DNA of 64,000 nt, from contig WACJ01000373.1 in NCBI GenBank assembly GCA_008973525.1, positions 62,001 to 126,000 of the forward strand, written 5' to 3'. Shown piece after piece: positions 1 through 10,129 of the stretch. Both the position numbers and the translations under genes were made by a program. Source of the DNA: Stenopsyche tienmushanensis (Eukaryota > Arthropoda > Insecta > Trichoptera > Stenopsychidae). Position 1 is the stretch's first letter. The number at the start of each line of letters is the position of its first letter. Below the pieces are notes generated by a model. That model was not told where the DNA came from. It did not search any database and worked only from the letters and a program-made list of their open reading frames with translations.

Positions 1-61
1 CGGCAAAACGAAATTATTTTTTGGCGAAGCTTATTGAGGGGTTCCTAAAAAAAATGAGAAA

Positions 62-404
62 CGATTATATAATATTATGAATTTTGAAATTTAAATTCAA
101 TACATCATACATACGAATGGAACTATTTATTTAGATTCTGCACAAGGCGATATTTAGTACATCAATTCATCATACGAAATATTTCGTAGTACTCGGTTAA
201 GAGGTTAACCTCTGATAAGCATGACGTATATACACGTCCAACGTAAACTACATCGAAATTGATTAGGACGTATATATACGTCCCTCACATATGTATAAAA
301 AAACGAATAATATCAGATTTATTACCTAAATATTCTTACCAGTTCATAAAATGATAATATTTCAAATTGGAATCCTCTTCTGGAAACATTTAGACATTGT
401 TCGA
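62..404. repeat. 343-bp direct repeat, copy 1
   Basis: This segment recurs at 931-1273 with a constant offset of 869 bp, no gaps that I can see, and only a handful of mismatches. It contains a degenerate palindrome at 223-238 and a perfect GACGTATATATACGTC at 267-282. Its right part (about 325-404, read on the minus strand) matches the last codons of the 221-codon frame at 1188-1853. The duplication therefore carried a gene 3' end plus a palindrome-element piece. The frame is lost beyond 404. Confidence 0.9.
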
Positions 405-930
405 TAAAAGTTTTATGTGTCTACTATAATCTTTCCTTAAAATTGCTGAATTTCCCAAGAAGATAGATAGTAGATAAACAAGAAAGACCGACACAAATTT
501 ACGCCCACTCGTTGATGCTATCAAAAAATGTTTTGAAACAAGATGATCATCGACTAAGTCAATACCGATATTTCTTATTGAACATCACGTTCTATACGTT
601 GAATGAGTTTAAATTTTACAATGTATTCCTATTTACAGTAATTGGGTCACCTATTTAATATATTGTCGCAATTATTTGAATCAACAATGCGATTTAGTTG
701 CGATTGTGTTTCTTTAAATGCGAAATTTTTTGAATTTTATGTATGAGTATGTATTCAATTAGGCTCTGGTTACTTTTTTGTTCCGACAAAATAGACTGCA
801 GCGACTTGACTCGTCTTCGTCCGTCGGACGAATAGTTCATCGTCGAGCTTCTTGAGTGGAAGGAAAATGAAAAACAAATTTTAAAATTTAAAAAAAAACA
901 TCCATTGTGATTGTTTGCCCATTTGAGATA
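405..930. other. AT-rich spacer, nothing recognised
   Basis: This lies between the two direct-repeat copies. The only GC-richer stretch is at about 795-860, and it gives no coding or repeat signature I recognise. Confidence 0.6.
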
Positions 931-1273
931 CGATTAAATAATATTATGAATTTTGAAATTTAAATTCAATACATCATACATACGAATGGAACTATTTATT
1001 TAGATGCTGCACAAGGCGATATTTAGTACATCAATTCATCATACGAAATATTTCGTAGTACTCGGTTAAGAGGTTAACCTCTGATAAGCATGACGTATAT
1101 ATACGTCCAACGTAAACTACATCGAAATTGATTAGGACGTATATATACGTCCCTCACATATGTATAAAAAAACGAATAATATCAGATTTATTCACTAAAT
1201 ATTCTTACCAGTTCATAAAATGATAATATTTCAAACTGGAATCCTCTTCTGGAACCATTTAGACATTGTTCGA
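931..1273. repeat. 343-bp direct repeat, copy 2
   Basis: This is the second copy of the repeat at 62-404. It holds two perfect copies of GACGTATATATACGTC at 1092-1107 and 1136-1151, exactly 44 bp apart. That is the same spacing as in the palindrome elements at 5.8 and 24.2 kb, but in reverse orientation. Its right edge overlaps the 3' end of the RRM-like frame. This copy is probably the original, because the frame continues past the repeat boundary here. Confidence 0.9.
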
Positions 1274-1853
1274 CTGCCTTCGAACATCTAAAATACAATC
1301 TTGCACGATCGGATTCATAGTAAGAGTATTCAACGTGAATTACGCCATTGATCTGAGTATGCCAATTTTGAAGGAATTTATTATGAAGGGATGGCGATAA
1401 AAGGACTTCCACAAAAAAAGGTTTAACTTTATGTTGAACTAGAAGGATTTTAGATTTTTTTGGATTTTGGAATTGTTTTGGAGTTGAACTTGAAGGATGG
1501 AGGAATTTTGAACCATTCAAAAAATCAACTGCATTTTTAGCGTCGAGACTATCTGAATACATCACCGTGCCTTTGCCTTTTGATATTATTACTAACAAAA
1601 CTCTTCCAGACAATTTTTCCATATGGCCGATAAAGTTTTGCAAGCATTTAAAATTCTTTTTAGGCAACCCGCGCACATAGATTGCATTTGCAGGCGAAAC
1701 AAATGCATGATTTTTGGATTTAATAATATATTTATTTTCATTATCACAACGAAAATTCATTAACACTCTACACGTCTTGCCACCAGCAAGTGTAAATTGT
1801 GACTGGTCGGCCTTCGCGGCGGTCTCATCGTGTATGACGAATATTATCGGCAT
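1188..1853 (-). CDS. 221-aa protein with two RRM-like folds
   Basis: This is an intact single-exon frame of 221 codons, the longest plausible host frame in the window. An in-frame TAA lies 18 bp upstream of the ATG, so this start is the only one in the frame. Residues about 57-116 fit an RRM: a first strand AIYVRGLP, a helix, a strand GRVLLVII, then GTVMY, then a helix with AKNAVDFLNG. Residues about 138-200 repeat the pattern, with FVEVLL, RARLYF and KAVEQCLNG. The tandem arrangement resembles the RRM pair of MARF1/limkain-b1 proteins, but I cannot confirm this and see no NYN or LOTUS domain. The product may bind RNA (inference). It could also be one exon of a larger gene or a retrocopy. The C-terminal 29 codons are duplicated at 325-404. 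Confidence 0.45.
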   Translation of the reverse strand: MPIIFVIHDETAAKADQSQFTLAGGKTCRVLMNFRCDNENKYIIKSKNHAFVSPANAIYVRGLPKKNFKCLQNFIGHMEKLSGRVLLVIISKGKGTVMYSDSLDAKNAVDFLNGSKFLHPSSSTPKQFQNPKKSKILLVQHKVKPFFVEVLLSPSLHNKFLQNWHTQINGVIHVEYSYYESDRARLYFRCSKAVEQCLNGSRRGFQFEILSFYELVRIFSE

Positions 1854-2055
1854 TCCAAGAAGCGAACATTAACATCAATTAGCGCAGCGCAATTTTTTTT
1901 TCGCATGAATGTTTATTTTCTTGGCAGAACCATTTCAACCCTTGTGACCTAATTTTTCCAACAAACAAACATTTCTTGGACAAAATAGATCTTTTTACAA
2001 TGTTTTCTGTAAATAATTCGACGAAAATATATTTTTTAACTATAGATAAATGTTT

Positions 2056-2145
2056 TGTTTATATTCTCGCGGACCCCCAACAATGTCTTTGCGGACCCCC
2101 TGGGGGTCCGCGGACCTCAGTTTAAGAACCGTTGCTCTAGATCTT
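2056..2145. mobile_element. hAT-type terminal fragment
   Basis: A GC-rich patch ends in GACCTCAGTTTAAGAACCGT, preceded by short inverted runs of GGGGGTCCGCG and its complement. Ends of the form CAG.GGTTCTTAA.C..GGGTCCGCG are typical of hAT-superfamily transposons. The other end is not visible, so I call a fragment only. Confidence 0.5.
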
Positions 2146-2193
2146 AAGAAATTGATGATTTTCTGAAATCTCATTGTCACGTAAAATATATTA

Positions 2194-2605
2194 TTAGATT
2201 GTCCAGTTAGAAATGTCGTTTTTTTCTCAGCCATCCCTTTAAGAACACGTATTGACGCCCTTCCATATGGTCAAACCATAACGAGGGAAATTTATTGTTC
2301 ACAATTAGAAATTTTAAAAGTGTCTTATTCTCCTGATCTTTTTCTTTCCAACTATCATTTATTTAGTTCGATGCAGCATTTATCGGGGGAAAAATCATAA
2401 ATATAAAAGAGGTGGAACGAGGAATCGAAAAATATTTTATATCAAAACTCGTTGAATTTTAATCTTCCAGAATTAAAATAAATATTAAATAGACGGGAAT
2501 AGGTTGTTTCTATTGAAAGATTATATCGATGAAATTAATGAACCAATTTTTGTTTGAATTTAACTCTTTCATTTAAAAAACGACATTCTTAACTGGACAA
2601 TCTAT
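2194..2605 (+). mobile_element. Internally deleted mariner element
   Basis: Terminal inverted repeats begin TTAGATTGTCCAGTTAGAAA on the left and have a near-identical inverse on the right, ending near 2605. Both ends are flanked by TA or a near match. Inside, on the plus strand, a degenerate mariner transposase C-terminus is readable: a leucine-proline region near 2255, then SYSPDLFLSNYHLFSSMQH near 2320-2375. The latter is equivalent to the D34D catalytic stretch, with N in place of the final D. At about 412 bp against roughly 1.3 kb for a full mariner, it is a deleted, non-autonomous copy. A lone copy of the same terminus is at 33753. Confidence 0.85.
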
Positions 2606-2664
2606 TGTCTTCGTGCATGATATATAATACAATCTATATGATGAATCTTTTGTAAATTTCGCCT

Positions 2665-2880
2665 TATGTAGTAATGCTACAAAACTATAGTGCCACGTAT
2701 AGATACATACTAGCTCCAATATTTCCTGGTTGATTTTCCTTTTTAAATGATCATTTAAATTGACGACCAAATCAGTAACTCTTTCTGCAACTGTATTTAG
2801 AGACAAAGGCTTCACATTTCCTGTAAAAATATTTGTTATGGACCGCATGCGGCCCGCGAGCCGTAAGTTTGACATTGTTG
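2665..2880 (-). pseudogene. hAT transposase fragment (ZBED5/GTF2IRD2-like)
   Basis: Read on the minus strand, SLNTVAERVTDLVVNLNDHL resembles the conserved SRNTV..R...L...L..QL block of ZBED5/SCAND3-type hAT transposases. It sits next to the GC-rich motif CGGCCCGCGAGCCGTAAGTTT at about 2850-2870, which looks like a hAT end. The frame closes soon after and no catalytic region follows. Confidence 0.5.
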
Positions 2881-5149
2881 TATGTACCAGTATCAAGCTT
2901 TTTTTATTATATATTACACCAACACAACTTAAGAGAAAAGTTTCTACCTTGTTGGTTCAAAAAAATCTATTTTTTTCTTCGTTTATCAGAAAAAAACAGT
3001 GCTTAAGAATACGTTTAATAAATTTTAAGTCGATATAAATGAAATTCGCAAGCAAAGTTATAGGTCGACGAGGAGAGGAGAAACTTTGAACGCGTTTTTT
3101 TCTCGAAACTACTATAAGTTTATGGAAGTGCTCCCACACGCCCTAGATAAGCAATCTTAATGAAATTTGACAAGCACGTGTATAATAAACGTCTTCATCG
3201 TATAGACTACAATTATCCAAAAATATTTTAAAGTGTTTATTTAATGAACAATATACTATAAAAAATGTTAATAAAAACGCAAATTTTTGTTTTGATCGCT
3301 CACTATTTTTTTATTTTCCAATGTTTCTTTCTAAATGTAGTCTAAGCCATACAAAATATTATGCAAAGTAATAATATGCTTAAAATTTTTGCTGTAAATC
3401 ACTTGTTTAGGACTTAGAACTTCCATAGTGAAGAATGTCATCGCTCATCCATCAACATACGTGGATCCCCGCACTCCCACTACGATACTTTGTTAAACTT
3501 AAAAATAATAATTTTATGTTCAATAAAGATTGCCTAGTCAACATACTAAATATGTATCAATATTCTATATTAAAAACTTTTCGCATTCGCATAAATGACG
3601 TTATGAAATTCAAAATACTCTACTTTAAAGTGATATCAATATTGAAAATCTGCATAGATTTCTCGATTGTAAATCGTCAACCATTTTACTTCAATCAGGT
3701 TTATTCGCAATTATATGAAATATTTAAGCAAAGGCTGTATGTAAGCTTGCTTGCCCAGATTTGTCATTTGTTTTTCAATATACTGCTTTAGATATCCGCT
3801 TCAGTCGTCAGATTTCAGCGCTTAAAATTTAATTATCCGGTAATAAACTGGTACGTCGATAATAAATCAAAGCGATCTCGCAATATCTAAGCCTGAAATG
3901 CGGAAATATATCTCGACTTGTAAAATCATTGCTCAGAATGCGGTATTTGTAAATGAATTACGACTTGGTTGGGTCTCCAGCATTTTTTTCCACGACCTTT
4001 CGTTTACGACCGGGAGCCTTTGACTTAGACCTCGGAGACAGTTGCGAAAGACAACCAGAACCTCGTATGAAATTAACAGACGAAAATTAACCGACCACAA
4101 AATAGGCATCGCGATAATCACTGTTTGTGCTTTGATAAGAGCGTTCCTTGGTGAAGCTGTGATGTAATATTCTTTTCTTTGCTCAAGATAAGAAAGAAAA
4201 CTATTACACAATCCCCGTGTGAGTTGCCGCATCAGACGAGGTCTCGGTGAAAGTGCCTTTTTTACGAAGAACTTCATCGAACCTCGATGTCGTCGCCGTC
4301 GTTTATTCAACATCTAAATCTTCTGCGTTATTTAATATGCTGAAGATGGAAATCATTCAGCAGAAGCATTTCAATTGGTCCAATATTAAATTTATCAAAA
4401 AATCAGAACCTATAAACAACAAGTACTTATAAATGACTCTTGATTCTTCGAAACAAAGCTATTGATACGACTTAAATTGACTCATCAATATAATATGAAG
4501 AGCTCAAATACAAAGTTCTTTGAAATGCTATTAACATTTTTAATGAAATTCATTTCGTGCAAATTTTCGATCACTTAATACTGTTTCTATTTTGAACAAT
4601 ACCCAAAATTATATAAAATAGTTCAATATCTGTAAAATTTACGAACAAAGAGTAATACAAAAACTATGTCCTATATGTCCTTGTGATAACATTATCCATA
4701 TTAAGCATTGAGTTTCCACAACATTCATCTATGAATCACTTTTCCTCGTCACTCAAATTCATCTTAATTATTTGAACAAATATTTCGATTGTCGATCGAA
4801 GAGCGCCATTTTATACAAACAAAGAGATTTACATACAAACTTTAATAACAAGGAAAAAATCAGTGTTATTAAAAGCTAAAATATTTTTTGGCAATATAAA
4901 TTATACACAATCGAGATAAATATTAGCACAATCGAAATATATTTGTTAATGTTTGGATAAAACCGTTTATTTTTAATTAAAAATTGTTTAGAGAACATTT
5001 AGGACAATGAAGAATGCTATTATAGAGTAAATACGTACATATGCTATATGTATATAAAGAAAGAAAGCTTTAAAAAGCATATTTTAGTTTATATTAAATT
5101 AATACATCGAGGCGTAGTTCGTTCTGCTTTCGAGCCGTTATATAGCCGA
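2881..5149. other. AT-rich region without a supported gene
   Basis: Open frames at 3435-3791 (plus, 118 codons) and 3933-4313 (minus, 126 codons) show no recognisable domain. The first is strongly AT-biased. The second is Arg/Leu-rich, without a convincing start context, and overlaps no repeat I recognise. Around 3080-3110 the string GCGTTTTTTTCTCGAAACTA matches a block also found in the low-complexity family C. Confidence 0.5.
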
Positions 5150-5363
5150 ACGGATGGATGGAAGTGAACAGGCATCGAACAGAAGAGATATCTGACTGCG
5201 GGAAGGACGTCTTCTCGCGTCAAGGCTATTCAACGACTCCAGTATCCTGCGCATCACCACTGAACCGGCAACTGTTAAATTCGCACATTGCACCTGAAAA
5301 GAGATATGATGATGAGAGATGTCGCTGTTAATCTTGCGAATTAAATCTATATAGATTAACCTT
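5150..5363 (-). mobile_element. Solo-LTR fragment, family A
   Basis: This is a diverged copy of the LTR at 40504-40962 in reverse orientation. Shared landmarks in order are the GGATGG region, the CCTGCGCATCAC block, an ACCGGCAAC block, TTGCACCT, and GATGTCGCTGTTAATC followed by a short inverted repeat. Both LTR ends are missing or decayed. Its right edge directly abuts the palindrome element at 5368. Confidence 0.7.
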
Positions 5364-5367
5364 TTAA

Positions 5368-5878
5368 GCAGGGAAGTTCCTTTTCAATGACGCAACATAC
5401 AGTAGGCGCGCACATCTTCGTTAGGACGTATATATACGTCCCGCCCATCTGGCATGAGTTCATTTTTTTTTAATGATGCTTAGAATTTATAAAATAAAAA
5501 CAATGAAACATATTTTTTATTGATTTATATACAAAAACGTATAGAGAAGTTAACACATACAAAACAATAAACAAAAGCGCATAAAGAAAATGGCTTTTTA
5601 CTATGTTGTCTGAACTGAGCATCAATATGTCTTGCATTTTAAAACTATAACTTTGCCTTACGCTAATCACCGTTTACAAAGTTCACGTCCACCCCAACAC
5701 AATAGCGAAGTGCAACCAATTTGCTGCCTATCTTAAATTCATGTCAAACATGTATCGACAACTCACATATTCGTTAAACATAAAAAATGTTCCACCTGCT
5801 TTAGGACTAAGACGTATATATACGTCTTAACCAATTTGGATGCAATTTACGTTGGACGTATATATACGTCATGCTCAC
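5368..5878 (+). mobile_element. Palindrome-bearing non-autonomous element
   Basis: This is the same family as 23827-24286. The left end GCAGGGAAGTTCCTTTTCAA follows TTAA (5364-5367), and the right end is ...CATGCTCAC followed by GTAA, one mismatch from TTAA. A perfect GACGTATATATACGTC lies near the left end (5425-5440), and two lie near the right end (5811-5826 and 5855-5870), spaced 44 bp. A TTAA target with short G/C-rich ends would suit a piggyBac-like MITE (inference). No coding capacity. Confidence 0.7.
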
Positions 5879-6213
5879 GTAACAGCTACAATGTGATCAT
5901 GTATGAGCGTTTTTATATGCCGCAATTGAATACTAGATACATCGATATAATAAATACAATTGAATATCGTAGATGATAGAATAGTCCACAAAATATTGTG
6001 TCGTAAATTGAAGTTGTGTGAAATAGTTGTCATTTTAAAGATATCAGAAGGCAGTATATTCACCGTTTTGCATCAACATTTGTCCATGAGAAAGCTCTGT
6101 TCGAAGTGAGTAGCGCGATTGCTCGCACTGGATCAAAAACAACAACGCGTCGAAAATTCAGAGCGCTGTTTGAAGCTGTTTCAGTACAACCATATATTTT
6201 TTTGATATAGTAT
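5879..6213. other. No feature recognised
   Basis: This is an AT-rich spacer between the palindrome element and the small open frame at 6214. Confidence 0.5.
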
Positions 6214-6399
6214 GTGACAATGGATAAAATATTTTTTGGCTTTCGTATTTTGGTATTTTATTCATTCATTGCCTTGGGAAAGGAAGAACCATATATGACG
6301 TTATTGGTGCGTTTGACGGAAGAAATTGTGAAAAAAAACGATGAGAAAAGTGAAAAAAATCCTACGAACTTATTGAACGATGTTTTACATTATATATGA
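6214..6399 (+). CDS. Possible 61-aa secreted peptide (weak)
   Basis: The short frame has a basic-hydrophobic start (MDKIFFGFRILVFYSFIALG, from the second Met) that could be a signal peptide. An acidic, hydrophilic remainder rich in Glu, Lys and Asn follows. I recognise no family. Frames of about 60 codons occur often by chance in DNA this AT-rich, so this is a candidate only. No splice or polyadenylation evidence was seen. Confidence 0.15.
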   Translation: MTMDKIFFGFRILVFYSFIALGKEEPYMTLLVRLTEEIVKKNDEKSEKNPTNLLNDVLHYI

Positions 6400-6486
6400 T
6401 GAGTTAATTTTAAATTGACATAAACGTAGATGCCATATTCGTATGTGCACCACTTATTGTCCAAACAAATTTACTTTTCTCTCAGA

Positions 6487-6600
6487 ACCGCGCAGCGTGA
6501 GTCAATTTTGTATATCTATAAATGAACCTTAACACTGTTGATAGTATACAATATTCGTTCATTTCTACGCGTAAAACATAAACGACATTGTATTGTCACA
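6487..6600 (+). repeat. Family B fragment
   Basis: This short stretch matches 51615-51710. Shared pieces are ACCGCGCAGCGTG, AACACTGTTGATA, ATATTCGTTCATTT and CGCGTAAA. It is a partial copy of the TTAA-flanked family B and lacks both ends. Confidence 0.6.
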
Positions 6601-7740
6601 TTTATATTTTGATATCCATATGAGCCTACAAAAATGGAAAAATTTATGAAATGAGTTTCTGTTTTATACAAAAAATGTATGTCTGTTTGTCTGATTTTTT
6701 AAAAATTATTATACAATTCTATATCTCTAAATCGATCAAAATCAAATTTTATGATGTATTATATTTAGAACTCTTCACAAATATAAATATCTCACCTTAT
6801 TACATTATTACATTTGAACTTAAACAGTAAACATCATAAACCGCAAGTTAATATTTACATGTTTATTAAAATTGTTTGTTGTTAATTATCAGTAGTGTGT
6901 ATGCTATTTCATGTTTTTGGTTTGATTAACACTTTACAGTCTGCAATGGGTTGCATTAAACTTCGCCTAGAATAAGGATGAATTTCGCAAAAATGCCGAA
7001 AAATACTTCCTTCATAAAATTAACATAAGTCTTTAACCAACGAATAATTGAATACGAAATTTCATTGGTGCCTTCAAAAGAGTTTACTGCGTCGTTATGC
7101 GTTAACGTAACAGTGGGTTTCATAAGTTAAAATTACGCCATTTTTAACACGCGTAAACGCTTACACGGACCGTAAAGTGTTTTAATGTACTGAAGGTAAA
7201 TTCAGTAAGCCATATGTAATTATACACATAAAATTTCAAATTAGTTCATTCAGAAAAGATTCGAATTTAGAGAATGTTAAGAACAATCTTTTGTCAGCGA
7301 TTCTTGATGTAAGTAAAGCGACAAGAGGAAGCGCGTTGAACTTCAACTAAAATTAATAGTTAAAAGCACCTCAAGGAAGATAATGAAATTATTTGTCCAA
7401 GATAAGATAAGAATGAGTTTATTACACCAAAGCCTACCGACAATAACTTTGTTTACCCGAATCATCTTTCAAATTGACATTCGATGTCATAGAAGACGAA
7501 TTTACTTCCTTTTTTATTGCCCAACCCTTTGACGCCCGCTGCGGTCTCTTCCTTGTCCCATATCGGGCGACAATTAACACGAGAGATAAGAGCCATGATC
7601 TCATGATGCTCGATTGCCCCAATTAGGTTAGTGGTTAATAACTCGTGTTGCGTATGGAAAGATCACGGTCAGATCTGAAGGCCGGTTAATCGATTGAAGC
7701 AGTTCCTTGTGAGTTTCTCCCATCTGTATTTTTTTTTTCG
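6601..7740. other. AT-rich region, nothing firm
   Basis: At 6680-6760 there is a stretch of the type GTCTGTTTGTCTG...ATCGATCAAAATCAAATT, a motif often seen in insect dispersed repeats. A 62-codon minus-strand frame at 7434-7622 is somewhat GC-rich. It has a weak MADF-like look in another frame, but not enough to call. Confidence 0.45.
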
Positions 7741-8337
7741 GTGCTTTATCTGCAGATCTATGGACAGGTACATCAACACACATCGACGTTTGCATCTGAT
7801 CTGGAGTTTTTTGCGGATGATTTTTTGCTCGCTGAATACAGTTCTACTATCGACGATGAGATAGATTATCGTATTTGCCGGATGAAAAAAATATCGATGA
7901 TTGATTTTGTAGGACTGAATCAATACAAGATAAAAGAAGCACGCAAAGGTGTATTTCGTTCGATTAAAATTGAGATATCATTCAAGGACGAGGCGCAGCA
8001 AAAATCAATCTCATTCGTTTCTATTCCATATCTCAAAATTTCAGTGTTGTTCACAACCCCTACAAGAAACATCACAGACAATTTGACGGCTCGACTGATT
8101 TTATATATAAATAAAATAAACAGGCTTTATTCTACAAATTATTTATCCGATAACGAGTGTAAACCTAATGACAACTTAAATTTATATATATTTAAAAATG
8201 AATGTCTGTGGTTTGTGGTTCGTTTGTCCCGTATACGTTCCTATACCATTCATCCGATTGGGATGAAATTTTGGGGAGTTATTATATACACCTCCGTGAA
8301 CGTTATAGAATTAAAACAAACATTGTTTCGCATGTGA
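7741..8337 (+). CDS. 198-codon open frame of unknown nature
   Basis: This long uninterrupted plus-strand frame belongs to no family I can name. Residues 20-70 are acidic, and the rest is mixed. Its last third (from about 8195) runs into a repeat-like string, GTTCGTTTGTCCCGTATACG followed by CCATTCATCCGATTGGGATG, which is widely dispersed in insect genomes. The C-terminus is therefore probably repeat-derived. The frame may be a gene fragment fused to a repeat, or chance. Confidence 0.2.
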   Translation: MLYLQIYGQVHQHTSTFASDLEFFADDFLLAEYSSTIDDEIDYRICRMKKISMIDFVGLNQYKIKEARKGVFRSIKIEISFKDEAQQKSISFVSIPYLKISVLFTTPTRNITDNLTARLILYINKINRLYSTNYLSDNECKPNDNLNLYIFKNECLWFVVRLSRIRSYTIHPIGMKFWGVIIYTSVNVIELKQTLFRM

Positions 8338-8479
8338 CGGAGATGAATTTGAGATTCCTGAATCTGAAAGTGAAGCGATTGAGGAATCTGTGTCTAGCCA
8401 AAAACATTATAAGTATGCCTTGATTTCAAAAACATGAAATTTAAAGAGCGTTTATAACAAGGGATGATGATACAACTGC

Positions 8480-8935
8480 AGGGCCGTAGCATGGGGTGGC
8501 AAAGCAGACGCCCGCCACGGGCGTAACTGGGCTTGGGGCGCAAAACGCAGAATACCGACCCGGTCGAGAGTTGCACATGATTTTTATTTTACTCAGCCAT
8601 TCTACTTTACATGAACCGACACTGATTGATTCTGTCCGTTTTTATAATATATACTAAGTTGTCTAATCCCTCTTTTCTTCGTTGTCGCTTAAACATTAGA
8701 CCGACCCAGCCGGCATAAGCCCGCAATAAAATAAAAACAACAATATTTTCGACCGAATGTAAAATTAAAACAACCCACTCAATCAGTCTTATTCAGGCAA
8801 CTTCGTTTCATAATGAGAGTTTTTAATCGTTCTGTAAACATGTTTAGATACGGCATTCGATCGCGAGACGCTCATTCGTCATAGCAGCGGTCCGAAAAGT
8901 GGACCGATTGTACATACAAACCTTATGGCCACCCC
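8480..8935 (+). mobile_element. Family F element, copy 1 (hAT-like end)
   Basis: It starts with GCAGGGCCGTAGCATGGGGT, which resembles hAT termini of the CAGGG.CGTAGC type. It is homologous to 14997-15375 through landmarks such as GGGGCGCAAAACGCAG, ACCCGGTCGAGAGTTGCAC, ATATTTTCGACCGAA, GTAATCGTTCTGTA-like text and AGCGGTCCGAAAAG.GGACCG. It has no open frame of note. The right end is not clearly defined. Confidence 0.65.
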
Positions 8936-9491
8936 GCCACTCGTTTTAACGTTCATCGGTTTCGTTCTTGTTCGAAGTCCTGGTTTTTATGAATGCACTT
9001 GAACTTTCATAGGCCAGGAACAAGACGTTATCTTATTTGTCATCTTATACAAATTTTACATTCGGTTGAAATCGATTTTTTTTTTAAATATGCTTCATTA
9101 TATTTCATGTAGCTCAAATTTCTGAAATATTCCACTTTTTAGTATTAAAATATACATCAAACAATCCCGGCTGCATATAAATAGAAAATAAGAATGCAAC
9201 ATCAATGCATCTTTTTAAGTGAATAAGATTTATTTTCTTAGTCTTTTGATGACAAGAAGGGAAGTGTCATTTTCTTTGAAATCTCTTTCATCTGAATAAA
9301 AATATTCAGCTCATTCATTTGAAGAAAATTTCAACCACGTCCGAATTATACCACAAGTATACTTATCCTCATAAGAAGGGCGTAGGTGGTGACAAGAAGA
9401 ATACAATGGATGTCATGCAAGTCTGGAGGATTATTTTTATATTTTCATATGTTCTAATATTCAGCATTTAGAGCATAAGAACTAATGATTT
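8936..9491. other. AT-rich spacer, nothing recognised
   Basis: This stretch runs from the family F copy to the target duplication of the LTR element. Confidence 0.5.
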
Positions 9492-9495
9492 ACAT

Positions 9496-10121
9496 TGTTG
9501 CGTTTAAGCCCCTTGCCGTCTTCGGGGGCCCGCAATCTTCGTCGCAGCTGCCTCAAACAGCCCGCCACGAGGGGCGTCTCAAATCGCGGAGCGCTCCGGA
9601 GGCCGGACGCACCCTTGTGCCTCTCATCTCGGCCCGAAGGGCCTCGACGAGAAGCGAAGGGGCTCCGCCCTCAGGGGCGAAGAAACCCCGCGACACCGAG
9701 ACAAACTCGAAGCATCCGCGACGGAATATGCGTATACCTCCGCCGAGGGGGCGATTCTTTAACTTCGACCGCTCATATGACGACACCAAAAAGGAGGAAA
9801 CCTCAAAAACGAGAGGGAAACAATTAAAACATGATGAACTTCGATTAATAAATTTTATTTACCATTTTGTGATACGGCTGACGATCACGACGCAGAGGCT
9901 TGATGATGGAAACGTAGCGCGAAATTAACACGACTGGTCCCCAAGGCGCCCAGAAAAGAACAGGAAGAATTTGCTCGGCCTACGACCCTTAAGAACGGTT
10001 GAGGTCCAAACGCCAAATTAAACGACCCGCTTTGACGACCAAAAATCGATATTAAACGACGAAATTAATTAATTTATTTTTACAATCAATAAAAACAATC
10101 GCAAATTATTCCCACGCTACA
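9496..10121 (-). repeat. 3' LTR (minus-strand sense)
   Basis: This 626-bp LTR has TG...CA ends. The frames inside (110-147 codons) occur equally in both LTRs and overlap each other on both strands, so they reflect its GC-rich half rather than genes. A long AT-rich tail with AATAAA-like text is consistent with a polyadenylation region. Confidence 0.93.
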
Positions 10122-10129
10122 CTCCCCCC
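10122..10129 (-). other. Polypurine tract of the LTR element
   Basis: CTCCCCCC on the plus strand reads GGGGGGAG on the minus strand, immediately upstream of the 3' LTR. This is the expected plus-strand primer position, and it fixes the orientation of the element. Confidence 0.85.

Noticed and set aside
3933..4313. 126-codon Arg-rich frame as a ribosomal or DNA-binding protein
   Set aside because: No motif and no start context. Arg/Leu richness alone is not evidence.
7434..7622. MADF/BESS-like transcription factor fragment
   Set aside because: Only a few residues in one frame resemble MADF, and the similarity fades at once.
9485..9928. Frames of 78-147 codons in the LTRs (also at 12339-12908)
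   Set aside because: They occur identically in both LTRs, overlap on both strands and have no domain. GC-rich LTR sequence explains them.
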